This document shows, in pieces, positions 42,711 through 51,953 of a stretch of DNA of 64,000 nt. The notes beneath the pieces were generated by a model, which did not search any database, had not been told where the DNA came from, and was given only the letters and a program-made list of their open reading frames with translations. Origin of the DNA: UBA2779 sp965232165. Lineage in GTDB: Bacteria > Spirochaetota > Spirochaetia > DSM-2461. Every line of letters begins with the position of its first letter. The first letter of the stretch is position 1. The translations under genes were made by a program, and so were the position numbers. The DNA lies in the NCBI GenBank assembly GCA_965232165.1, contig CBDDOY010000001.1, forward strand, positions 1,736,001 to 1,800,000, read 5' to 3'.

Positions 42711-43940
42711 ATGGAAAGCATACGCGAAAGTATTAATTCTCCTAATGAATCAATAGATCAATTTAATCTTGCCGTCGAAGGATGGCGCATCATCAATCAG
42801 CATTCCGATCCCCGGTGCAGCGCCCGTAAACTGTGCCGCTTATTCGCAGTGCTCCTGAAGGCTTCATGTGTCAGGCTGGAGTATGACAATTCGAGGGGCT
42901 ATTGCTGGAGTGAATCTGTGAAAATTGAAGGAATTCCCACCAGCGATGGGCATTGGTCTAAACCTTTTCCCATAGGGAAGTCCCATTGGCTCTTTGATGG
43001 CGGCCGCGCTTTCAAGTCCCGTATCGAACCAGTAATCGATCTTCTTACTGAGCAATGGATGCGAAATGAACAACTTCGTCGGCAATTCCGATTGAAGAAA
43101 CTCATTGAACCGGAATTGACTCCTTACGACACAGCCTGGATCACGGTAAGTCCCGCATCACGCAAAGTTCGTGAACGCCTTCCTCTACTCTATAATACAT
43201 TGAGTCCCATCCTGCTTATCGGAGAGGTCGGAAGCGGCAAAAATCATCTAGCCCGTTTAATCCATGCAAACGGTATTGACCCTTTCTCCTCGTTCTCTAC
43301 CCTGTATTCGAAGTCCTCGGCAAATTCTGATACACGCTACATCACTGATTGGCGGCAGATAACGAAAGAGAAGAAGTCTCACTACCTTAAGAACTCACAG
43401 CGGCTCATCGCAGCGGTGCTCCCCCACGATGATATCAAGAATGTTATCAACACCTGGCGGAGCGAGACAGATGGCCATGGCCTAGTATTAGAAGTGCCTG
43501 CATTGCGCCACAGAATTGAGGACTTTCCCTTATTGACGAGCCATTTTCTTTCTATATCGATGACCGTGAGGGGCGGGATCATCCCTGCAATTTCAAACCC
43601 TGCACTTAAGATACTGCAAAACCATAATTGGCCCGGAAACGTTAGGGAATTGGCCGAAATGATGACTTGGACCGTGAAACATCTCTCCGCCGATTCAACT
43701 TCGATTGGAGCCGATGATCTGCCGCCAGCCTATCGACATGTGCCTCATGCTCCCAAAAAAAATGTATTTGAGCCGCAACTTGAAATGGCGGAGTATGATG
43801 TTCTTGTCAAAGAAATCCAGTTGCATAAGGGGAACATAACCCGAACAGCCAAGGCAATAGGATTAACACCGCGTCAGGTTTCCTGGCGGCTAAAAAAACA
43901 TGGTATCAATGCAAAGGATTACAAGCCGTATTCCCGATAG
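42711..43940 (+). CDS. Degenerate bEBP-like (NtrC/NifA-family) regulator lacking GAFTGA
   Basis: A 409-residue protein. The N-terminal third (about 1-130) may be a sensory GAF-like domain. The AAA+ part has Walker A GEVGSGKNHLAR (about 170) and the post-core LIAAVLP, VPALRHRIEDFPLL and NHNWPGNVRELAEMM motifs. But the GAFTGA loop and the Walker B segment (usually GTLFLDE) are missing; the region between is shortened by some 40 residues. The C-terminus is a Fis-type helix-turn-helix (KGNITRTAKAIGLTPRQ). It can hardly activate sigma54 polymerase in the usual way and may be a plain DNA-binding regulator. It follows gltBD by 560 bp; a nitrogen link is only positional. Confidence 0.82.
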   Translation: MESIRESINSPNESIDQFNLAVEGWRIINQHSDPRCSARKLCRLFAVLLKASCVRLEYDNSRGYCWSESVKIEGIPTSDGHWSKPFPIGKSHWLFDGGRAFKSRIEPVIDLLTEQWMRNEQLRRQFRLKKLIEPELTPYDTAWITVSPASRKVRERLPLLYNTLSPILLIGEVGSGKNHLARLIHANGIDPFSSFSTLYSKSSANSDTRYITDWRQITKEKKSHYLKNSQRLIAAVLPHDDIKNVINTWRSETDGHGLVLEVPALRHRIEDFPLLTSHFLSISMTVRGGIIPAISNPALKILQNHNWPGNVRELAEMMTWTVKHLSADSTSIGADDLPPAYRHVPHAPKKNVFEPQLEMAEYDVLVKEIQLHKGNITRTAKAIGLTPRQVSWRLKKHGINAKDYKPYSR

Positions 43941-43988
43941 GTCCGCCTATTGCCTTGAGTACAGTTTCCTGGCTTTGGAAGAGATGAA

Positions 43989-45440
43989 TCAATTCACTTG
44001 GTTCAGAATCTCGACATCCTTCAAGAGCGCTTCATTTGCTGGAAACCGGGATAGCCCCTCAGTGAGAATCTCACGAGCCTTGGCCCATTCCTTGTTCTTG
44101 AAACTCTTTACGAAGAGGTTGTGATATACGGCGGAGGCATTATACTCATAAGTTTTGACCAGGCCGTCCCACTTTGGGAAGCGGCTGTATTCAGGAGGGG
44201 CTTCCTGGAGTAATTCCCAGCCCTTAATCCATTCTCCTCCAACTGAACGCTTCTTGGCTTCAGAAGACCAGAGATAGAGAGCCAATTCAGCCCACCTTTC
44301 TCTATCGACATACTCACCCTCCAACGCTTCTTCAAGCATAGATAGGGCTTCGCTGAAGGGGGCTTCCCGAATGTTTTCTTCCAATAAGCGGACCTTGATT
44401 TCACGGCGTTTCTCTCCAAGAAAGAAGGGCGGAATCAGGCTGGAAGCCTCAGGATTCTCGATGAGTTCCAGTGCATCATTGATGCGGTTGGCATTCCAAT
44501 AACGGGCGAAGGTATTTCCAAACAGGGCCATTGCGGTGCCTTCAAGCCCATGGTTTTCACCAAGAAGGGCGGCTGCATCGTTAAGAACCGCCAAGATTCC
44601 TTCAGGATTTCCTAGTCTGTTGGCTTCGGCGGCGACATTGTTCAGGGCAATAACAAATTCTTTGCGGGCAGAGTCAGTGCCGGAAAGCACCCACCGATCC
44701 AATGCCAAACCAACGGCAGGATACCAATTTCCCTTATCCTGAAGTAGGGAAATACGGTTTAAGTAGATTAATGAGATGAACTCTTTCTCCCCTACATCTC
44801 TTCTAAGACTGTAGCTGCCGGGAGGGACATAGACAAATCCGGTCTGGCCCTCAAATAGGTTTCGGGCTTCCTGCCTGCTGCCCGGATCATATCCGTATGG
44901 ATTCGTGGTTTCCACATCAATGCCATTGCCGATTCGCGGCAGTCTGCAAAAAGCATGATCGGTTGTCACCACGCCATGAATTTCCAAACCGACAGCCCTC
45001 GCGAGAATAATGTACAGCACCGAAGAGGACACGCAGTTGTATCGCCCTGTCTTCAGCAGTACGTCCAGACGGGTTTGTGTTTCAATATACCGGCTTAAGC
45101 AGTTGCTGTGCATCCAATAAAGCAATGCCTCGCCGTCAGGCAAATCATCTCCCGTTATCGTCGATTTCAAGGAGCCAATTATATCCTGGATTATCTTGGA
45201 GTAATGTTCCATCTCATCGGCAGGTGTGCCGGATGCGATGAGAGATGCGTGAATGAGGGAATCAATCGGAATCGGTTCCGGTATATCGCCAATAGCCTCA
45301 ATTTCACTGTCCGGGGTCAGCCGGATCTCCCCGAAGATGAGTGCAGGAAACAACAGTGCACAGGTTGTCCATATATAAACAAGGGTATTTCTAAGATATC
45401 CAATCCGTTTCGGGCTAGATTTTATCCGACTCTTCTGCAT
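43989..45440 (-). CDS. Secreted transglutaminase-like protein with TPR-like repeats
   Basis: About 483 residues. A membrane or signal segment (about 15-38, YIWTTCALLFPALIFG) leads into a transglutaminase-like core: Cys in RYNCVSSSVLYIILA, His in VVTTDHAFCRL, and Asp/Asn in DVETTNPYGYD, forming a plausible Cys-His-Asp triad. The C-terminal 250 residues are helical repeats (AREILTEGLSRFPANEALL near the end looks like a TPR). AGGAG stands 11 bp before ATG 45440. Such proteins are common in spirochaetes; the substrate is unknown. Convergent with the regulator gene upstream. Confidence 0.75.
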   Translation of the reverse strand: MQKSRIKSSPKRIGYLRNTLVYIWTTCALLFPALIFGEIRLTPDSEIEAIGDIPEPIPIDSLIHASLIASGTPADEMEHYSKIIQDIIGSLKSTITGDDLPDGEALLYWMHSNCLSRYIETQTRLDVLLKTGRYNCVSSSVLYIILARAVGLEIHGVVTTDHAFCRLPRIGNGIDVETTNPYGYDPGSRQEARNLFEGQTGFVYVPPGSYSLRRDVGEKEFISLIYLNRISLLQDKGNWYPAVGLALDRWVLSGTDSARKEFVIALNNVAAEANRLGNPEGILAVLNDAAALLGENHGLEGTAMALFGNTFARYWNANRINDALELIENPEASSLIPPFFLGEKRREIKVRLLEENIREAPFSEALSMLEEALEGEYVDRERWAELALYLWSSEAKKRSVGGEWIKGWELLQEAPPEYSRFPKWDGLVKTYEYNASAVYHNLFVKSFKNKEWAKAREILTEGLSRFPANEALLKDVEILNQVN

Positions 45441-45465
45441 CAGTATAATGCTCCTGCTGCCCCGC

Positions 45466-45551
45466 GGCACTTAAGCTTCATCACTTTGTATCGGCTTTTA
45501 GCGGCAAAAAATTTCTTCGCTGGATTCGTCAAAGTGATTTGAGAAGTGCCC
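45466..45551. repeat. Small inverted-repeat element related to family B
   Basis: 86 bp bounded by GGCACTTAAGC and the complement of GAGAAGTGCC, with inner arms TCACTTTG/CAAAGTGA. The core CAAAAAATTTCTTCG is shared with family B. Probably a shortened derivative. Confidence 0.55.
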
Positions 45552-45662
45552 ACAAGAAAATTCTTAGATAGAGGTCTGTGAATTGTTTGACTCATTAGGC
45601 ATAACATACTAATAATCTAGAAGAACAGGGGGAATCCCTGATTATTGCATAAGGAGAAGATG

Positions 45663-46613
45663 ATGACACCTAATTACGATGTGGCCGTTATAGGAGGGGG
45701 CCCTGCGGGCATGACTGCCGCGCAATACAGTGCCCGTGCAAATCTTAAAACTCTTGTCGTTGAGGAAATGGCCCCTGGCGGAGCCGTGCTCCTCATCAAT
45801 GACATGGAAAACTATCCGGGTTTTCCAGAGCCCGTTAGCGGATATGAATTCAGCGAAAAAATGCGGATACAAACCGAAAGATTCGGCGCCGACTTCAAGA
45901 CGGCTGCTGCGAAAATTCTGGTTAAGCAAGATGATCTGTTCACCATCGAGACAAGCGAAGGCCGTGTTACGGCGCGGACGGTGATTCTCTCTACTGGAGC
46001 GACACATAAGCATCTAGGTGTTCCAGGTGAAATGGAACTAACCGGTCGGGGGGTCTCATACTGCGCGACCTGTGATGGCCCCTTCTTCAAGGGCAAGCGA
46101 ATCCTGGTGGTAGGAGGCGGCGATGCCGCCTGCGACGAGGCATCGTATCTGGCGAAGCTGTCCGATCACATTGTCATGATTCATCGCCGTAATCGTTTCC
46201 GCGCCCAGAAAGCCCTTGCGCAAAGGGTGGAACAGAATCCTCACATTGACATAAGGTTTAATCATATTCTTGAAGAAATCAAAGGTGAGAATGGGGTTAG
46301 TGAGGTGGTCTTAACACGAACAGATACGAAGGAATCCTATGAAGAGGAGATGGATGCTGTCTTCATCTTCATTGGGGCCATACCTCAAACCCAGCTTGTA
46401 CCGGACATTGAGAAGGATGAATCCGGGTACGTGATAACGAATCAGAATATGGAGACCGGCATCGGGGGGCTCTATGCGGCGGGGGATATCCGTTCCTCCC
46501 CGTTTCGGCAAGTGGTGGTAGCCTGCGGTGAAGGCGCAGTCGCCGCTCACAGGGCATCGGCATATATTGATGATATGAAAGGTGAATCCTATACGGTATT
46601 GAATCGAGTTTGA
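45663..46613 (+). CDS. trxB: Thioredoxin reductase
   Basis: A 316-residue FAD/NADPH enzyme. FAD loop GGGPAGMTAAQYSAR, redox-active CATC in VSYCATCDGPFF, NADPH loop VGGGDAACDEASYL, and the C-terminal FAD motif GLYAAGDIRSSPFRQ. It keeps thioredoxin reduced. AGGAG (45652-45656) favours ATG 45663 over 45660. TTGACT at 45587 is a possible -35 but the -10 is poor. The next gene starts inside its stop codon (TTGA overlap). Confidence 0.96.
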   Translation: MTPNYDVAVIGGGPAGMTAAQYSARANLKTLVVEEMAPGGAVLLINDMENYPGFPEPVSGYEFSEKMRIQTERFGADFKTAAAKILVKQDDLFTIETSEGRVTARTVILSTGATHKHLGVPGEMELTGRGVSYCATCDGPFFKGKRILVVGGGDAACDEASYLAKLSDHIVMIHRRNRFRAQKALAQRVEQNPHIDIRFNHILEEIKGENGVSEVVLTRTDTKESYEEEMDAVFIFIGAIPQTQLVPDIEKDESGYVITNQNMETGIGGLYAAGDIRSSPFRQVVVACGEGAVAAHRASAYIDDMKGESYTVLNRV

Positions 46614-48295
46614 ACAAGCATCCAAGAAGCATCATCATCATAGGATTTATCGCCTGCACGGCCTTGAGTCAAATCCAGAGCGAAGAAATTCCTCATTTCA
46701 CCGATGAATTAGACCCGGTGCTTCTCGCTCATCGTCTGATTGATGTGATGGACAACAGGGAAGTCCTTGGCCAAGTGCTGATGTTCGGCTATGACGGGCA
46801 GGCGCCGGATAGAAACATCATGCGTTGGATTAAGGAATTCAACCTAGGCGGTGTGAAGATATTCGGTTGGAATGCCGAAGATCTCACACTCCTTGCCGAA
46901 ACGGTGTCGGTGTATCAAGAAATCGCTCTCGGTTCGAGATTTGGAATTCCCCTGTTAATTGCCACTGATCAAGAGGGCGGATGGGTAAGACATATTAAGG
47001 GCTGGACATCAATCACTCCCGGAAACATGGCCCTTGGCGCCGATCCCGTCCCTGGCGACTCCCTGGACACCGGACGCCTCATTGCCCGGGAATTGGCATC
47101 AGTCGGTGTGAACATGAATTTCGCCCCGACTGTTGATGTGTTCAGCGATCCCCGGGCCGAGGTCATTGCTCCCCGAACTTTTACGGCAGACCCTTATTGG
47201 ACGGGAATACTGGGATTAGCTTTCATAAAGGGACAAGAGGAATTCGGCGTTATCAGCACAGCGAAGCATTATCCTGGCCATGGTGACACATCGGAGGATT
47301 CACACGGAACCCTGCCAATTGTCCATGCCGATATAAACACCTTAAGAAACCGCGATCTCATACCCTACCGCATGATAATCCAAGGCGGATTACCCGCAAT
47401 CATGGCAGGACACCTGGCATTCCCTTTGATCGAAAATGAACGGCTGCCGGCTACGCTTTCCAAGTATTTTCTTACGACACTCCTTAGGGAAGAACTGAGT
47501 TTTGACGGGGTTGTCATCACTGATGACCTTTTCATGCATGGAGCAAGAATTGAAAATACGCCCGCCCACCAAATATGTTATCTCGCTATGATGGCAGGTG
47601 CGGATATTTTGCTGATTTCTCACGGCAATAGGAACCACAGAGAAATAATCAACCGCTTTATAAATGAGATGTCTGACAATGAGCTATTTGCCAAGAGAGT
47701 ACGTGAAGCCGCTTACCGAGTAATGAAAATGAAACTTCAATGGCTTAAAGGCCCGAATGCCGTCTCTTATCATCCAAAACCGCCCCAGGAGATGCTCTCG
47801 GCGGATGGGTCTTATGGATTCCTTCTGACCCAGGCGGCACGAAGCATAACCCTCGTACGAAATCGGCGGTTCCCCATTAAGCGGGAGGATGCCGGCAGGG
47901 TGCTTCTTGCCGGAACCTATCAGGATTTTTTCATCGAAGGAAAACGGCGCTACCCCAAGGCGAAAACCTGGCTGATTGATTACGCGGAGACAAAACAAGG
48001 CTTACAGCGAAACGGCAGGAATCTGGCACAGGCCGCGGCGCGATACGACACAGTCATCGCCCTCGTGGCGGATACCGAAACCGCAATACTGCTCAATGAG
48101 CTGGAAAAAATTGCCAATCGTGTCGTGGTCATATCGGTTCTTTCTCCGACGCATCTTGACACGCTGGATTGGGCCCAAACGGCACTCGCTGTTTATGGGA
48201 CCGGCAGGGAGAGTTTTCGAGCGGCATTTGCCGCCCTGTTCGGCGATTTTGTTCCCGAGGGCAGACTGCCCATCCCCCTGGAGTCAGCGCCGTGA
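46610..48295 (+). CDS. Glycoside hydrolase family 3, beta-N-acetylhexosaminidase (NagZ-like)
   Basis: A 561-residue protein with an N-terminal signal segment (IIIIGFIACTALS). GH3 TIM-barrel about 45-380 with ATDQEGGWVRH, NFAPTVDV, the NagZ loop KHYPGHGDTSEDSHG (catalytic His-Asp) and the nucleophile Asp in VVITDDLFM. The C-terminal 170 residues look like the second alpha/beta GH3 domain. It should remove GlcNAc residues, perhaps from peptidoglycan fragments in the periplasm. The start is TTG overlapping the trxB stop by 4 bp, so its ribosome loading may depend on trxB translation. Confidence 0.9.
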   Translation: MNKHPRSIIIIGFIACTALSQIQSEEIPHFTDELDPVLLAHRLIDVMDNREVLGQVLMFGYDGQAPDRNIMRWIKEFNLGGVKIFGWNAEDLTLLAETVSVYQEIALGSRFGIPLLIATDQEGGWVRHIKGWTSITPGNMALGADPVPGDSLDTGRLIARELASVGVNMNFAPTVDVFSDPRAEVIAPRTFTADPYWTGILGLAFIKGQEEFGVISTAKHYPGHGDTSEDSHGTLPIVHADINTLRNRDLIPYRMIIQGGLPAIMAGHLAFPLIENERLPATLSKYFLTTLLREELSFDGVVITDDLFMHGARIENTPAHQICYLAMMAGADILLISHGNRNHREIINRFINEMSDNELFAKRVREAAYRVMKMKLQWLKGPNAVSYHPKPPQEMLSADGSYGFLLTQAARSITLVRNRRFPIKREDAGRVLLAGTYQDFFIEGKRRYPKAKTWLIDYAETKQGLQRNGRNLAQAAARYDTVIALVADTETAILLNELEKIANRVVVISVLSPTHLDTLDWAQTALAVYGTGRESFRAAFAALFGDFVPEGRLPIPLESAP

Positions 48296-49146
48296 ATTGG
48301 CGTCCCGTGAGAAAGGCCGCCTATCAGCAGCTCATCGAGATGCTTAAGAATGAGGAATGGGGGCATGTCGCCCTGACCTCCAAGCTGAAAAATTCCGACG
48401 ATGTATTCTTTGGCACCGTTGCCGGTGGGCGCATCTGGTTATTGGAGAATGACGGTATCATCCATGGATGTCTATACATCTCCCGGCAAGGAGCTGTCTT
48501 TCCCGTCTTCGACCCGGAAGAACTGGGAACTCCGGCAAAACAGGCACTGCGCAAGATACTCATATCCCAGCGGGACAGGATTTACATGGTACAGGGCATG
48601 ATGCCGCGTGTGAATCTTGTTGACGAGCTTCTCGGAATGCTGCCGTCCCGTGAGAGGAACTATCGTCTGCTCACATGCTCTTCTTCTGTCAGCGGCACGA
48701 AGAAAACAGGGCTTTCCGTCAAAATTCGTCCAGTAAACACAGAAGATGTTCGGCTGCTCTGGCCTTTGGAAAGAGGCTATCTGATTGAAGAGGTTATAGA
48801 TGAAGGAAGTCAACTCAACGAAGATAAGGCTCAGCGGCAGTTCCGCCATGCCCTGAAAAATCATTTGATCTATTGCGCACTCTTGCAGGACCTGCCGACG
48901 GCCAAGGCCGGAACCAATGCCAGAGGCTGGAATTATGATCAGATTGGCGGAGTTTTTGTCTCACCTCAGTACAGGAACCTTGGCTTAGGCCGTCTAGTAA
49001 TGCAGGAACTCCTAAAGACCATTGAACGAATGCACCGGCGGGCCTGTCTGTTTGTAGACATCTCGAACAAACCGGCGCTTCACCTTTATACTTCTATGGG
49101 ATTCGTAGATAGAGGCGGATTCCGCATTTCATACTGGAAGGATTGA
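48292..49146 (+). CDS. GNAT-family N-acetyltransferase
   Basis: 284 residues. The GNAT core is in the C-terminal half, about 140-284: GVFVSPQYRNLGLGRLVMQE is the acetyl-CoA-binding motif and CLFVDISNKPALHLYTSMGF is the later part. The N-terminal half (WLLENDGIIHGCLYISRQGA) may be a second, degenerate GNAT fold. GTG 48292 overlaps the upstream stop (GTGA) and has GGAG about 9 bp before it; the open frame back to 48169 is an overlap artefact. In an operon with the GH3 and glycogen synthase genes. Confidence 0.82.
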   Translation: MNWRPVRKAAYQQLIEMLKNEEWGHVALTSKLKNSDDVFFGTVAGGRIWLLENDGIIHGCLYISRQGAVFPVFDPEELGTPAKQALRKILISQRDRIYMVQGMMPRVNLVDELLGMLPSRERNYRLLTCSSSVSGTKKTGLSVKIRPVNTEDVRLLWPLERGYLIEEVIDEGSQLNEDKAQRQFRHALKNHLIYCALLQDLPTAKAGTNARGWNYDQIGGVFVSPQYRNLGLGRLVMQELLKTIERMHRRACLFVDISNKPALHLYTSMGFVDRGGFRISYWKD

Positions 49147-49149
49147 AAG

Positions 49150-50622
49150 ATGATTATTCTCATGGTTTGTTCGGAAACTATTCCCTTTGCGAAATCCGGA
49201 GGACTTGGGGATGCCGTCCCCGCCCTGGCTCAGTCGCTTAGCAAGATGGGGCATGAAGTTGGGATTGTTATGCCCCGATACTATTCAACCGATCGGCGTG
49301 GCCTCAAGAAGCTTGCTCAGCCATTGGGTGTGCCAATGGGGGCGGAAGAGATGTGGTGTGCCGTTTATGAAACCCGGCTTCCCAAAAGCGATGTATCGGT
49401 CTGGATGCTCGACAGGGAAGACCTCTATGGGCGGCATGGGCTGTATGGTCCTGATGGCTCACAATCCTGGCCTGATAATGCCCTGCGCTACGCCTTCTTA
49501 TGCGCAGCATCATTCCAGCTTTCCCGTTATTTGAAACGAATACCGGATATCATGCACTTCCATGACTGGCCGACGGCCCCGTCTGCCTGGCTGCTCAAAA
49601 ACTGGGAGAGGGAACGTGGATTTGAAAACACGGCCTCTGTGCTGACAATTCATAATCTTGGTTATCAGGGAAGCTTTTCGCCTTCCGATGCAGAGGTGTT
49701 TCCCCGAGCGGCACTCGATTCCGGCAGGGACAGTCTCCTTCATGATAACGAACTCAACTACCTGGCGGCAGGAATCAAAAACGCCGATGCCATTAACACG
49801 GTATCCCCTACCTATGCAGCCGAGATAATGGGGGCAGATTATTCACACGGTCTCGACGGAATTCTTAGAAGCAATGCCAAGAAGATCACCGGAATTCTCA
49901 ACGGGATGGATTACAGCGAATGGAATCCTTCTCGGGACAGAGCCTTGGCTCCGCACAACTATAGTCATTGGACTCTGTGGCGCAAGGAACGGTTAAAGAA
50001 GCGATTGCAGCTTGAAGCCGGTTTGCCGTTGAATCCTGAACTGCCTCTCTTTGGGCTGATTGCCCGGCTGACCACCCAGAAGGGTGTAGACCTCATGGAC
50101 AAGCCCTTGTCTCCGGCCTTGGACGCTTTTCGCCAAGGAAAGGCGCAGCTTATTGTCCTTGGCACGGGGGAACGGCGTTATGAAGAGGCGTTTGCCCTGC
50201 TTAATCGAGTATATCCGGAGAACTGCAGCGTCAGAATAGATTTCAGCCTGCCGTATTCCAGGCTTATCGAGGCCGGTTCGGATTTCTTCCTCATGCCTAG
50301 CCGCTATGAACCCTGCGGGTTAAATCAGATGTACTCCTTTCGCTATGGGACACTGCCCGTAGTCCGACGCACCGGGGGGCTTGCCGATACCGTTGTTGCT
50401 CTGGATGACTATCCGGAATCCGGCAATGGTTTTGTCTTCGACAAGCCGGAGAGCCGGGAACTGAAAGACGCTATAGAACGCGCCATCACCTTCTATGGGA
50501 ATAAAAAATCGATGAAGTCCGCACGGAAACGGGCTATGAAGCTGCGGTTTGACTGGGCTTCTTCCTCGGTTAAATATGCAGCGATGTACAAAGATGCCCT
50601 GAATCGGGCAGCAGGCAAATAA
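49150..50622 (+). CDS. glgA: Glycogen synthase (ADP-glucose type, GT5)
   Basis: A 490-residue glycosyltransferase elongating alpha-1,4-glucan from ADP-glucose. N-terminal KSGGLGDAVPAL (ADP-glucose-binding KTGGL-type motif with S for T), HFHDWPTA, GILNGMDYSEWNP, GLIARLTTQKGVDL and the C-terminal catalytic-site stretch PSRYEPCGLNQMYSFRYGT followed by VVRRTGGLADTV. Length is typical for the family. It starts 3 bp after the GNAT gene, last gene of the trxB-GH3-GNAT-glgA run. Confidence 0.95.
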   Translation: MIILMVCSETIPFAKSGGLGDAVPALAQSLSKMGHEVGIVMPRYYSTDRRGLKKLAQPLGVPMGAEEMWCAVYETRLPKSDVSVWMLDREDLYGRHGLYGPDGSQSWPDNALRYAFLCAASFQLSRYLKRIPDIMHFHDWPTAPSAWLLKNWERERGFENTASVLTIHNLGYQGSFSPSDAEVFPRAALDSGRDSLLHDNELNYLAAGIKNADAINTVSPTYAAEIMGADYSHGLDGILRSNAKKITGILNGMDYSEWNPSRDRALAPHNYSHWTLWRKERLKKRLQLEAGLPLNPELPLFGLIARLTTQKGVDLMDKPLSPALDAFRQGKAQLIVLGTGERRYEEAFALLNRVYPENCSVRIDFSLPYSRLIEAGSDFFLMPSRYEPCGLNQMYSFRYGTLPVVRRTGGLADTVVALDDYPESGNGFVFDKPESRELKDAIERAITFYGNKKSMKSARKRAMKLRFDWASSSVKYAAMYKDALNRAAGK

Positions 50623-51158
50623 TATGTCGATGGATGAGACCGAACCCGAAGGTTCGATCCATGCCTTTTATTGTCCGCCGCGGAACTAGAGCGGCCCTGA
50701 TCCTCATGCTGCGCCCCGGCAGAGCGCACTCCTTCTTATAGCCAGATTGGCATACAGTCTTCAGTGTGCTGCACACAGCGAATCACCAAATAGGCGCAAG
50801 GGATTGCAGCCAGAATAAGGCATTGGAGCGAAAAGCCCGACCCGAGGGGGTGCTCCCAAATATTGATTTTTGGAAGTTTCGGCCCCTCGATATGCAGACT
50901 GCTTCCCCTCTTCTTCCCGTGGAAATGCGGGCGGCAGGATGCTGTCTTCACCATGCCGAATAGGCGCCCTATAGCGGGTTCATTGGGGGCCTCGGCAAAG
51001 GCTGTTGTGGAAGAACATACGGGGTGAGCAGTTTTTTAGACCCAATGAGCCGAAATTGAAGCAACGGGGATTGATTCGGGGCGGAAAAGGTCTATCATTT
51101 TCACCCCGAACTATAATGTCAGCTTAGTGTCTGTTGCCCGCCGCTAAGCTTGAGGGTC
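50623..51158. other. Intergenic region with a shortened family A copy
   Basis: CGAACC/GGTTCG (50641-50656) is a small hairpin just after glgA, perhaps a weak terminator. The family A copy is at 50794-50876. Around 51078-51115 TTCGGGG and CCCCGAA form another hairpin. No gene is seen. Confidence 0.55.
50794..50876 (+). repeat. Family A structured repeat, copy 7, central hairpin deleted
   Basis: The 5' arm GCGCAAGGGATTGCAG is joined directly to CCAGAATAAGGCATTGGAGC and the usual 3' arm. The GC-rich hairpin present in other copies is gone. The join is at GCAG, which occurs at both ends of the hairpin in intact copies, so deletion by short homology is likely. Confidence 0.85.
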
Positions 51159-51875
51159 CTATACCGCATCGACAACGGGGTTTTCTAACACTCCAATGCC
51201 TTCAATTTCAACTTCGACGACATCGCCGGACTGGAGAGGGCCAACTCCAGACGGTGTGCCCGTGAAGATCAAGTCCCCATCTTCCAGTGTCATCTGATAA
51301 CTGATGTAGGAAATGAGTTTGGGGATGGAAAAGATCATTTCGCTTGTGTTGGCCGTCTGTACCGTCTTTCCGTTGAGTCTGGTCTCTAATTGTAGGGCTA
51401 AAGGATATCCTGCGCTTTCCGCCGGAAGGATACATGGGCCTACAGGACCGAATGTATCGAATGATTTCCCTCTGAACCAACCGGATTTATCGGAATGCTG
51501 TACATTTCTTTGGCTGACATCATTGCCGCAGGTATAGCCAAGAATATGGGTCCGCGCCGCATCCTCGGGGATGTTTTTTCCCCTTCGGCCGATGATGACG
51601 ATGAGTTCTCCTTCGTAATCGGTTCGGGAGTCCTGTACCTGATCTTCTGACGGCCGGATTAGCGGAAGAACAATGCTTTGCCTATGCGCGATGAGAACAT
51701 TGGGTGTCTTGCTGAAGATAACCGGGTCTTCCGGAATTTCTCCATCTAGGCCGCGCACCCTGATGGATGCACTCTCAGCGATATGGGACCGATAATTCAA
51801 TCCCACGGCGATTATCTTACTTGGATTAACATCGTATGAATTGGCGCTATTTGTAATCGGCAATCTTAATTTCAT
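51159..51875 (-). CDS. Fumarylacetoacetate hydrolase-family protein
   Basis: 238 residues of FAH fold. Seen: IIAVGLNYRSHIAE, DYEGELIVIIGRRGKNIPED (metal-binding Glu residues), GYTCGNDVSQRNVQ, GWFRGKSFDTFGPVGP and TLEDGDLIFTGTPSGVGPL. Members include oxaloacetate decarboxylase/acylpyruvase types and 2-hydroxyhepta-diene isomerases; the short single-domain form fits the FAHD1 group. The ATG at 51875 fits the family length; upstream starts exist to 51965. Divergent from the ankyrin gene with about 78 bp between. Confidence 0.9.
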   Translation of the reverse strand: MKLRLPITNSANSYDVNPSKIIAVGLNYRSHIAESASIRVRGLDGEIPEDPVIFSKTPNVLIAHRQSIVLPLIRPSEDQVQDSRTDYEGELIVIIGRRGKNIPEDAARTHILGYTCGNDVSQRNVQHSDKSGWFRGKSFDTFGPVGPCILPAESAGYPLALQLETRLNGKTVQTANTSEMIFSIPKLISYISYQMTLEDGDLIFTGTPSGVGPLQSGDVVEVEIEGIGVLENPVVDAV

Positions 51876-51953
51876 GTGAACGATCATATATAAAATGCTT
51901 ATTAATGAGAACTGATTAAACTGCCGATTCTTCGGGTAGAAGAGGTTTAACCA

